Assembly: GCA_021463165.1 (NCBI GenBank) | Contig: JAJTWY010000016.1 | Location: forward strand, 23,793 to 87,792 | DNA: 64,000 bases | Direction: 5' to 3' | Origin: Pyrinomonadaceae bacterium | GTDB taxonomy: Bacteria; Acidobacteriota; Blastocatellia; Pyrinomonadales; Pyrinomonadaceae | Shown: piece after piece, positions 27,503 through 34,096 of the stretch | Layout: every line of letters starts with the position of its first letter | Position numbering within the stretch: the stretch's first letter is position 1 | Notes under the pieces: generated by a model | Database searches by the model: none | What the model was told of the DNA's origin: nothing | Seen by the model: only the letters and a program-made list of their open reading frames with translations | Translations under genes and position numbers: made by a program

Positions 27503-27638
27503 ATTGCCACTAGCTTTAGCTAGTGGCAATAGGCAAGAAAAGAGGCTTCGGGCTTTAGCCCAACAGCTTATAACACCATTGGGCTGAAGCCCAGATCATT
27601 TACAGAATTCAATCCACTAGCAAAAGCTAGTGGCAATT
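27503..27638. repeat. Nested palindromic repeat unit A
   Basis: The outer hairpin has 12-base arms starting ATTGCCACTAGC (27503-27514) around TTTA. The inner elements GGGCTTTAGCCC (27550-27561) and GGGCTGAAGCCC (27581-27592) are each palindromic and also complement each other. The unit closes with CCACTAGC/GCTAGTGG (27614-27633). Two REP-like palindromes in inverted order make a REPIN-type unit of about 135 bases. Confidence 0.85.
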
Positions 27639-27797
27639 CAAAACAGTCGGCTAGTCACTAAACAGTGAAAACAGTTCTCAAAACCAACATCTGCCTGAGA
27701 AAAAAGGCCGGAGTGGCGATTGGCCCCTGGCTCTTTTTGCATTGCCACGGGCTTTCTGAAAGAACTGCCATTGGCTATCGCCTAGCCTTCGGAATGA

Positions 27798-27930
27798 ATT
27801 GCCACTAGCTTTAGCTAGTGGAAATAGGCATGAAAAAAGGCTTCCGGCTTTAGCCCAACAGTTTGAGCACATTGGGCTGAAGCCCGGATCATTGAGAGAA
27901 TGCAATCCACTAGCTAAAGCTAGTGGCAAT
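27798..27930. repeat. Nested palindromic repeat unit B
   Basis: A second copy in the same orientation as unit A, with GGGCTGAAGCCC at 27874-27885 and the closing hairpin at 27907-27930. The first inner element is mutated (CCGGCTTTAGCCC). A partial extra hairpin end, AAGCCAGTGGCAATTC, follows near 27950-27966. Confidence 0.82.
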
Positions 27931-28026
27931 TTATTCCGAAAATACAGCAAAAGCCAGTGGCAATTCTCTAAAAGATCGATCATCATTGGCTCAAACTAGT
28001 TAAGAAAAATAGGGAGAAGGGATTCT

Positions 28027-28536
28027 GGGCTTGAGCTCTTACTGGTCGTATGCCACATATCAGTGTTTGGGTACATTTCGTTTGGACAACTAAAGATCGC
28101 GAACCGCTGCTTACGGAATCGATCAGATCCAAGGTATTCGAGCATATTCGCGAAAACGCCAAGGCCAAAAGCATATTTATCGGAGCATTGGATGGCTGGG
28201 TCGAGCACGTTCATTGCCTTGTGTCGTTAGGTTCGGGACAAAACCTTGACGAAATAATGCGGCTGTTGAAAGGCGAGTCGTCGTACTGGATAAACAAGAA
28301 TCAGTTGTGCCGTGGGAAATTTCACTGGCAGGATGAATATTTTGTGGTTTCGGTAAGCGAATCTCTATTGCCGAAGGTGAGAAAATACATCGATTCGCAG
28401 GAAGATCATCATCGTGTCAGGCCTTTTGATGAAGAGTTCGATGACTTCCTTGAGCGCGGAGGATTCAAGCGAGGGTTGGGCTGAAGCCCGGATCATTTTA
28501 CAGAATGCTATCCACTAGCTGAAGCTAGTGGCAATT
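28027..28536 (+). mobile_element. Repeat unit containing the RAYT gene in place of its spacer
   Basis: A degenerate left inner element GGGCTTGAGCTC (28027-28038) and an intact right element GGGCTGAAGCCC (28478-28489) flank the transposase gene, and the closing hairpin CCACTAGC/GCTAGTGG follows (28512-28536). The gene therefore sits where ordinary units have a spacer of about 20 bases. The stop codon of the transposase (28482-28484) lies inside the right palindrome. Confidence 0.75.
28050..28484 (+). CDS. REP-associated tyrosine transposase (RAYT), IS200/IS605-like
   Basis: A 144-residue single-domain Y1 transposase. The HUH-type metal motif is HVH in WVEHVHCLVSL, and the likely catalytic tyrosine is in KVRKYIDSQEDHH near residue 112-118, the usual Y...QEEHH pattern. 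Start region MPHISVWVHFVWTTKDREP is typical of the family. The enzyme nicks and joins single-stranded DNA at hairpin ends. It has no partner gene and is surrounded by at least four copies of a palindromic repeat whose half-units flank the gene itself, which fits a domesticated RAYT acting on those repeats. All key residues look intact. Confidence 0.88.
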   Translation: MPHISVWVHFVWTTKDREPLLTESIRSKVFEHIRENAKAKSIFIGALDGWVEHVHCLVSLGSGQNLDEIMRLLKGESSYWINKNQLCRGKFHWQDEYFVVSVSESLLPKVRKYIDSQEDHHRVRPFDEEFDDFLERGGFKRGLG

Positions 28537-28935
28537 CAAAACAGTCAGCTAGTCACTAAAACTGTGAAAACAATTCTCAAGACCAACATCTGCCTGAGAA
28601 AAAAGGCCGGAATTTTCACTAGCTTCCCATTCTTAGAGATGGTTACAGAGGAATTTGCCCCTAGCGTTAGCTTTGTTTTCGGAATGAATTGTCATCAGCT
28701 TTAGCCTTGCTTTCAGAATGAATTGCCACTAGCTTTAGCTAGTGGAAATAGGCAAGAAAAGAGGCTTCGGGCTTTAGCCCAACAGTTTGTAATGCCATTG
28801 GGCTGAAGCCCGGAATATTTACAGAATGCAATCCACTAGCTGAAGCTAGTGGCAATTCAAAACAGTCAGCTAGCCACTAAAACAGTGAAAACAGTTCTCA
28901 AAACCAACATCTGCCTGAGAAAAAAAGGCCGGAAT
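28537..28935. repeat. Inter-unit repeat of about 75-145 bases
   Basis: A segment beginning AAAACAGTC.GCTAGTCACT and ending AAAAAAGGCCGGA occurs at 27639-27712, 28537-28613 and 28859-28935, always directly after a closing hairpin. The last two copies continue into a further shared segment (AATTTTCACTAGCTTCCC..., 28612-28680 and 28934-29001). Units C, D and E are thus part of a longer tandem duplication with a period near 290-320 bases. Confidence 0.8.
28722..28858. repeat. Nested palindromic repeat unit D
   Basis: ATTGCCACTAGC starts at 28722; inner elements GGGCTTTAGCCC (28769-28780) and GGGCTGAAGCCC (28800-28811); closing hairpin 28833-28858. Same orientation as units A and B. Confidence 0.85.
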
Positions 28936-29009
28936 TTTCACTAGCTTCCCATTCTTAGAGATGGTTACAGATGGATTTGCCCCTAGCGTTAGCTTTGTTT
29001 TTAGAATGA

Positions 29010-29146
29010 ATTGCCACTAGCTTTAGCTAGTGGAAATAGGCAAGAAAAGAGGCTTCGGGCTTTAGCCCAACAGCTTATAACACCATTGGGCTGAAGCCCG
29101 GGTCATTTACAGAATTCAATCCACTAGCTAAAGCTAGTGGTAATTC
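29010..29146. repeat. Nested palindromic repeat unit E
   Basis: ATTGCC starts at 29010 and the closing CCACTAGC/GCTAGTGG hairpin is at 29121-29140. It has the same inner GGGCTTTAGCCC and GGGCTGAAGCCC elements. It is the last clear copy in the array. Confidence 0.83.
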
Positions 29147-29559
29147 TTTCAGGTTATCGACAGCCGGAGTTAGTAGCAATTCATTCAAGCTCTCCACAGC
29201 CTGAGCAAGAGACAATTCTCTCAAGCGACTCATACCTAAAGCTAGGCAATTCCTTCAAGAGTTGGCCAACTCACGATCGGAGCGAAAGGAGATCGACAGT
29301 TCATCTCACCACCTTGGACCTCAGTGACAAACATCTTGACTCTTACGCAACAGATGTGCTATCAGTGAAAGAGTGTTGCATAGCCTTTATATGGCTCGGC
29401 TGCGGGATCTTTGACAAGAAAAAAGCTGCGATGAGCGGGTCCCAAATTCCGCCCTGTTTTGTGGGGTGATAGGCTTATATTGTCTTACAAAAATTTTTTT
29501 GAAAACGGCGGAAAGTGAGGTGATCGCGGTCGTAAAGTATTGATAACAGCGAGTTTATT
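29147..29559. other. Non-coding stretch after the repeat array
   Basis: 29147-29260 holds decayed fragments of the repeat (GCAATTC and TTCAAG recurring about every 40 bases). A 110-codon plus-strand frame across 29137-29469 starts inside the last repeat and looks fortuitous. The rest shows nothing recognisable. Confidence 0.5.
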
Positions 29560-29582
29560 TGTCCCAAGAGGTGCGTGGGACA
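29560..29582. repeat. TGTCCCA/TGGGACA hairpin upstream of rpsU
   Basis: TGTCCCA (29560-29566) and TGGGACA (29576-29582) form a perfect 7-bp stem; a third GGGACA follows near 29594. The same arms recur at 36438-36460. Confidence 0.5.
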
Positions 29583-29707
29583 GTCGTGGAACGATGGGAC
29601 AGTCGGAATATCGAGGTTAACCTCCTATCACGTCAACACTTACGGCCAAAGTTCGTGTAAGACAAATGTAAGAAACCTGCGGGTTGTCTCGGCGGGCCGC
29701 ATGAAAC

Positions 29708-29736
29708 TTGCATTTTCTGGTGGACTCAGGTCTAAT
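29708..29736 (+). promoter_or_regulatory. Promoter of rpsU
   Basis: TTGCAT (29708-29713), a 17-base spacer and TCTAAT (29731-29736). Transcription near 29743 would give a leader of about 48 bases. Confidence 0.55.
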
Positions 29737-29772
29737 GATAGTTTGCTCTGATGAGCGCATCTTTTGCCGAAG

Positions 29773-29781
29773 AGGAGGTGA
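29773..29781 (+). promoter_or_regulatory. Unusually strong Shine-Dalgarno sequence of rpsU
   Basis: AGGAGGTGA is a nine-base perfect match to the 16S rRNA anti-Shine-Dalgarno region, 9 bases before the ATG at 29791. Most other genes in the window have weak or no such site. Confidence 0.8.
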
Positions 29782-29790
29782 GAAAACGAA

Positions 29791-30048
29791 ATGGCATTTA
29801 TTACAGTGAATAACAACGAGTCGATCGAGTCGGCACTTCGCCGGTTCAAGAGAAAGGTTATCAGCGAGGAGATCATCAAGGATCTCAAGAAGCACGCTCA
29901 TTTCATTCCTCCGGGCCAGAAGGCAAAGCTCAAGTCGGTCAACGCGCGCAAGCGCAATCGTCGCAGGTTCCGTCAGCAGCGTCCGATGGGTACAGGTGCG
30001 GGGATCGGGGCTGGTGCTTCGCGTCCGCCGCTCGGGCAGAACAGATAA
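29791..30048 (+). CDS. rpsU: 30S ribosomal protein bS21
   Basis: An 85-residue basic protein. ESIESALRRFKRKV matches the conserved N-terminal helix of bS21, followed by a Lys/Arg-rich middle (KAKLKSVNARKRNRRRFRQQRP). The C-terminal 20 residues are Gly/Ala-rich and longer than in E. coli bS21 (71). bS21 sits near the 3-prime end of 16S rRNA on the 30S platform and helps initiation. It has its own promoter, a very strong ribosome-binding site and a downstream hairpin, so it is a single-gene unit. Confidence 0.93.
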   Translation: MAFITVNNNESIESALRRFKRKVISEEIIKDLKKHAHFIPPGQKAKLKSVNARKRNRRRFRQQRPMGTGAGIGAGASRPPLGQNR

Positions 30049-30067
30049 CGAAAGTTAAAAGTAAAAA

Positions 30068-30116
30068 GTAAAAGGTGAAAAAGCGCGGTGCAGCACCCAA
30101 CTTTTTCACCTTTTAC
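30068..30116 (+). terminator. Perfect 16-bp inverted repeat after rpsU
   Basis: GTAAAAGGTGAAAAAG (30068-30083) pairs with CTTTTTCACCTTTTAC (30101-30116) around a GC-rich 17-base loop, 20 bases after the stop. The AT-rich stem is atypical, but the position and poly-T right arm fit a terminator that could act in both directions. Confidence 0.6.
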
Positions 30117-30171
30117 CGTTTAATATAGACATAGCTTCTTCACCTTTTGACTTCTGCCTTTTGTTTCAATA

Positions 30172-30921
30172 ATGTCGCGACCGAGAATTTTACTAACAAA
30201 CGACGATGGTTATCACGCAGATGGCATTCTGGCTCTTGAGGAAGGGCTGAAAGAGATCGGCGATGTGTATGTTGTCGCCCCCGAATCGGAGATGAGTGGG
30301 GCTTCGCATAGTTTGACGCTCGCCAGGCCGCTGCGTATCCGGCAGCGGAGCGAACGGCACTGGACTGTCGACGGGACGCCGACCGACTGTGTGACGCTGG
30401 CGCTAAATCAGATCCTGCCGAAGGACGAGATGCCCGACATTTGCTGCTCGGGCATCAATCACGGAGCTAATCTTGGCGATGACGCGACGTATTCGGGAAC
30501 TGTTGCAGGAGCGATGGAAGCCACTATTCTGGGTGTGCCGGGCCTCGCCTTTAGCCTCGCGGTTACGCGCGACCATATTTTTGACGAGTCCATAAAGGTC
30601 GCGGTCGAAGTAACGAAAAAGGCGCTTGCGGATGGAATCCCGATGTGGACTTTGCTGAACGTCAACGTCCCGAAGGGCGTTCCTAAAGGCATTCGTATCA
30701 CAAAACAGGGTTTTAAGCATGCCCGCCCGCATATTACCGAGCATCTAGACCCACGCGGCAAGCTATATTATTGGATCGGTGAGCTGCGCGAGGGCTTTCA
30801 CCCCGAAGGCGGGACCGATTTTGAGGCGATCGACGAAGGGTACGTTTCGGTTACGCCGATGCGAAGCGACCTCACGAACCATGTCGCCATCGAGCAGCTC
30901 AAGAACTGGAATTCAAACTGA
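30172..30921 (+). CDS. surE: 5'/3'-nucleotidase SurE
   Basis: A 249-residue metal-dependent phosphatase acting on nucleoside monophosphates. The paired aspartates are in ILLTNDDGYHADG (D11-D12), the serine loop in SGASHSLTL and the Asn in SGINHGANLGDDATYSGTVAGAM, all invariant in SurE. Length is normal. Its stop overlaps the pcm start by one base (TGATG), the classic surE-pcm pair linked to stress survival. No clear SD is seen. Confidence 0.96.
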   Translation: MSRPRILLTNDDGYHADGILALEEGLKEIGDVYVVAPESEMSGASHSLTLARPLRIRQRSERHWTVDGTPTDCVTLALNQILPKDEMPDICCSGINHGANLGDDATYSGTVAGAMEATILGVPGLAFSLAVTRDHIFDESIKVAVEVTKKALADGIPMWTLLNVNVPKGVPKGIRITKQGFKHARPHITEHLDPRGKLYYWIGELREGFHPEGGTDFEAIDEGYVSVTPMRSDLTNHVAIEQLKNWNSN

Positions 30922-31595
30922 TGACCGCCGCGACACAGCCCGACCTGACAGATGAATTCACTCTGCCGCGCTATCGCATGGTCGAGCTGCTACGGGACAA
31001 GTACAAGATCGCGGACGAACGCGTTCTCGACGCAATGGCCCGGGTTCCGCGGCATTATTTCGTACCGGAAGCTATCAGGCATCAGGCTTACAAGGACAAT
31101 GCCCTTCCACTTGCTTTGGGACAAACCATTTCGCAGCCTTTTATCGTCGCGAGGATGACCGAGCTGCTCGAGTTGAAGGGCGATGAAAAGGTTCTCGAGA
31201 TCGGAGCGGGTTCCGGATATCAAACGGCCGTCTTGGCATTGCTCGCACGCAAGGTCTTTGCCATAGAACGGCTCGAACAGCTCGCGGCCGAGGCAAATAC
31301 AAAACTGCGCTCGCTTGGTTTCCGAAACATCACGTTGAAGGCGGGCGACGGCACAAACGGATGGGACGCCTATCATCCGTATGATGCGATCCTGACCGCG
31401 GCTGGCGGGCCTGAGATCCCGATACCGCTTGTTCTACAACTCAAGCCCGGCGGAAAGATGGTCATCCCGATCGGTGCCGATCAGCGTTCGCAACGCTTGT
31501 GTCGAATTGTAAGAACCGAGAGAGGTTATACGCAGGAGGATCTCGGACCGTGTGCGTTCGTGCCTCTGATCGGTGAACACGGGTGGAATAAATAG
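30921..31595 (+). CDS. pcm: Protein-L-isoaspartate O-methyltransferase
   Basis: A 224-residue SAM-dependent enzyme that methylates L-isoaspartyl residues and starts their repair. ARVPRHYFVPE near the N-terminus, GQTISQPFIVARMTELL (substrate site) and the SAM loop VLEIGAGSGYQTAVLA are family hallmarks, with PPGG-equivalent LKPGGKMVIPIG near the end. Length is normal. It is translationally coupled to surE. Confidence 0.96.
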   Translation: MTAATQPDLTDEFTLPRYRMVELLRDKYKIADERVLDAMARVPRHYFVPEAIRHQAYKDNALPLALGQTISQPFIVARMTELLELKGDEKVLEIGAGSGYQTAVLALLARKVFAIERLEQLAAEANTKLRSLGFRNITLKAGDGTNGWDAYHPYDAILTAAGGPEIPIPLVLQLKPGGKMVIPIGADQRSQRLCRIVRTERGYTQEDLGPCAFVPLIGEHGWNK

Positions 31596-31602
31596 TTTCA
31601 AT

Positions 31603-32340
31603 ATGGAATCGATCGTTGATTTTCTATACCAGGTCAAGGACTATCTCAACCCCAAGATCCTTATCGACTGGATGCTCTTGAAACTTGGCATCTATGTCTA
31701 TTTCGGCCTATTCTTTATCGTTTTTGCCGAAACTGGTCTGGCGATCGGCTTTTTTCTGCCTGGCGATTCACTTCTTGTGGTCTGCGGCCTGTTTGCGGCG
31801 GCGGGGAAGCTGAATCTGTGGATAATGCTCGTCGCTCTCGTTATTGCTGCCGTCTTGGGAGATGCGGTTGGGTATTACTCGGGACGCAAGGTCGGGCCGG
31901 CGATCTTTAGCAGGCCGAAGTCCCGCTTCTTCAACCCTAAGCATCTTAAGAAGGCACACGATTTTTATGAGAAGCACGGAGGAAAGACCATCATCCTCGC
32001 GCGTTTCGTACCGATCGTGAGGACCTTTGCCCCGATCGTCGCGGGGGCGGCTGAGATGTCGTATCGGCAATTTGCTCTTTACAACATCGTTGGCGGGCTG
32101 GCGTGGGTAACGAGTATGCTGTTTGCCGGCTATTTTCTCGGCGGACTCGTTGAGCAGTTCGTGAGAAATGTGTTTGGTGTCGAGAGCTTCAAGTTAGAGG
32201 ATCACATCGATAAGGTCGTCATCGTGGTCATTTTCCTCTCCATTTTGCCGATCATTTTCGAGTATATGAAAGCGAGAAGAGAGGGCAGGAAGGAACAAGC
32301 CGAAGCGGCCCTCGAGCCGGGGTCGGACGCGGTGAACTAG
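31603..32340 (+). CDS. DedA family membrane protein
   Basis: About 245 residues of VTT/DedA fold, now linked to lipid (undecaprenyl phosphate or PE) translocation across the inner membrane. FAETGLAIGFFLPGDSLLVVCGLFAA, GDAVGYYSGRKVGP and GGKTIILARFVPIVRTFAPIVAGAAEM are conserved DedA segments, including the essential Gly, Asp and Arg residues. A GTG at 31573 inside pcm would add 10 residues; the ATG at 31603, 7 bases after pcm, gives a normal N-terminus. The C-terminus is charged and cytoplasmic. Confidence 0.92.
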   Translation: MESIVDFLYQVKDYLNPKILIDWMLLKLGIYVYFGLFFIVFAETGLAIGFFLPGDSLLVVCGLFAAAGKLNLWIMLVALVIAAVLGDAVGYYSGRKVGPAIFSRPKSRFFNPKHLKKAHDFYEKHGGKTIILARFVPIVRTFAPIVAGAAEMSYRQFALYNIVGGLAWVTSMLFAGYFLGGLVEQFVRNVFGVESFKLEDHIDKVVIVVIFLSILPIIFEYMKARREGRKEQAEAALEPGSDAVN

Positions 32341-32446
32341 GCCTTATCGCTGCACGGACTAAAGAGAACTTTGCTGCGGATCCTTATCGAAGCTCCGTCC
32401 GGTTTGACTATCGAGGCCGGCGTAGATACACTCTTAGCTTAGTTAA

Positions 32447-32523
32447 CGGGGCGTGGCTCAGCCTGGTAGAGCGCACGGTTCGGGACCGTGAGGTCGGATG
32501 TTCAAATCATCTCGCCCCGACCA
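32447..32523 (+). tRNA. tRNA-Pro (anticodon CGG)
   Basis: The cloverleaf is complete: acceptor CGGGGCG / CGCCCCG, D arm GCTC...GAGC, anticodon stem CACGG/CCGTG with loop TTCGGGA (anticodon CGG), T loop TTCAAAT, discriminator A and encoded CCA. The T stem has one G-T pair. Confidence 0.95.
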
Positions 32524-32531
32524 TTCTCGAT

Positions 32532-32563
32532 AAATGGTGTGATTCAGATCGCACCATTTCTTA
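32532..32563 (+). terminator. Terminator after tRNA-Pro
   Basis: AAATGGTGTGA (32532-32542) pairs with TCGCACCATTT (32549-32559), with one G-T pair, then CTTATTTT. Confidence 0.7.
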
Positions 32564-32681
32564 TTTTAAATATGATCCAGATCATAGATTTATCCCAGGC
32601 ACGGTGATACTGACTCGATTGCGACGCGACATGGCTGAAGCAGACGTGCACGCCGACACACCTGTCCAATGGAGGTTTATC

Positions 32682-33419
32682 ATGATCAGACAGAATATTC
32701 GAGGAGTTGCTGTCGTGCAAATTGCGGCCGCAATGCTTTTTTCACCAGTTACCTTTGCCCTTCACGGGGGCGTTCAGTCAAGCGACAAGTCCTCCGTCAA
32801 TACCGAAAATGGTCTTTCGACCATAACCTACAATGTTCGCGGCGGGACGGTCAAGGTTCACCTGCCTGCGGACATGGCGGCCGGGGATACAATTACCGGC
32901 ACCGTCATCGCCGAACCGACAAAGACAGCGAATGAGACCGGACCCGCCTCTGATACGCTTAACGGGATCGTACTTGACCTTGGCGATGGCCAGAAAGTTC
33001 AGGTGTGTGAGCCGTGCTCAACACTTCGGAACTTCGTTATACCCCATGTGCTGGAGGGAAGCCGCGGACTCAGCAAGATCTCAGTTAGCCAGCCCGGGGC
33101 CCCTAAACTGACGGCTTCAGTTCCGCTCTTGACAAATCCAGCGAGCCTCGTAAACACAGACCCCAATTTTCCACCCTTCGTACAGGCCGGCCGTCCGGTT
33201 CCGATCACCGGGGCATTCGACGGAAACGCCGCGAACACACAGTGTACGATAGGCGATCAAGCGGCAACGCTACTCGCTGAGTCGCCTCGGTCGGCCATCT
33301 TTCGCACCCCTGCGAATCTCAGTGGCCCGGCCCGCGTCCAGCTCACTGACAGAACAAGACGACCGAAGGAAACACACGGGTCGTTCAACTTCGGCTTACC
33401 GCTGACAGGACGGCGCTGA
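32682..33419 (+). CDS. Exported protein, N-terminal part of a frameshifted gene
   Basis: A 245-residue frame with a signal peptide (about 8-28, VVQIAAAMLFSPVTFALHG). The start at 32682 follows GGAGG; the frame is open to 32604 but that part lacks protein character. The rest is beta-rich, with VKVHLPADMAAGDTITGTVIAEP and two CxxC-like cysteines (VCEPCST). I do not recognise the family. The frame ends at a TGA where the -1 frame is open with sensible protein sequence (DRTALKRGERTN) that runs straight into the next gene. The two are probably one gene split by a single-base indel, or less likely a -1 frameshifting gene. Confidence 0.6.
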   Translation: MIRQNIRGVAVVQIAAAMLFSPVTFALHGGVQSSDKSSVNTENGLSTITYNVRGGTVKVHLPADMAAGDTITGTVIAEPTKTANETGPASDTLNGIVLDLGDGQKVQVCEPCSTLRNFVIPHVLEGSRGLSKISVSQPGAPKLTASVPLLTNPASLVNTDPNFPPFVQAGRPVPITGAFDGNAANTQCTIGDQAATLLAESPRSAIFRTPANLSGPARVQLTDRTRRPKETHGSFNFGLPLTGRR

Positions 33420-33439
33420 AGCGTGGCGAACGAACAAAT

Positions 33440-34018
33440 GTGCATCTCGAGATAACGGGACTTGAAGGTGAGAGCCGTAATGTTCCGCTGCGTCTGGTTA
33501 CAAGCGGGGCTGCCAATATGCAAGGCGGAAATACGCAAATAATCGAGATCACGCCGAGCGACCTTGCGGCTGACGGTTCTTTTACCCGTGACTTTGCACT
33601 AACTGGCACGACGACAGGTACTTTCAGCGTTACAGGAACTGTTCCGATCGGCAAACCGGTAGCCGGTGGAGCAAAGGGGTGTGAGTGCTTTTGTGTCCTC
33701 AATCCAAACCCGATCGTGACTGCCGGAAAGAGGAAGATCGCAGGTGGGGCTCAACACGCTTTTTCGCCGAACGTCTCAAAAGCCGCGTGCAACGGGAATC
33801 AGTGCAGCATTGCAAAAACGGAGTACAAGTGGTCGGTGGGAGCCGGCAGTACCGCAACCTATACGATAGTCGGTGGTATTGATGATGCAGAAACCATCTC
33901 GCTTGACGTGACAAAGGCGGGGACCGTCGAGCTAACTGTCACGGTGACAGTTAAGTGCAGTGACGGAACAACTTGCAGTGATACAGATTCCAAAACTTTT
34001 AGGGTCGATACGAAATGA
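33440..34018 (+). CDS. C-terminal part of the frameshifted exported protein, PKD-like end
   Basis: The frame gives HLEITGLEGESRNVPLRL and onward, ending in a Thr/Val-rich domain (TYTIVGGIDDAETISLDVTKAG) resembling PKD or Ig-like folds, with KGCECFC and two further cysteine pairs. Its only start codons are GTG (33440) or later, with no SD, and the same frame continues upstream as DRTALKRGERTN across the stop of the previous gene. That supports a shared origin with the 32682 frame. Function is unknown; an exported adhesive or structural protein is plausible. Confidence 0.5.
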   Translation: MHLEITGLEGESRNVPLRLVTSGAANMQGGNTQIIEITPSDLAADGSFTRDFALTGTTTGTFSVTGTVPIGKPVAGGAKGCECFCVLNPNPIVTAGKRKIAGGAQHAFSPNVSKAACNGNQCSIAKTEYKWSVGAGSTATYTIVGGIDDAETISLDVTKAGTVELTVTVTVKCSDGTTCSDTDSKTFRVDTK

Positions 34019-34096
34019 ATATCGGGCCTTTGACTTGATCTGAGGGGCCGGAGGGCAGACAACTGCATGCCTGCCCTCGACCATCACCATCCGAGA

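Noticed and set aside
27503..29146. CRISPR array
   Set aside because: Repeats are palindromic, of unequal spacing, and the intervening segments are themselves repeated; no cas genes are present.
29137..29469. 110-codon plus-strand frame
   Set aside because: It begins inside a repeat unit and has no family resemblance or ribosome-binding site.
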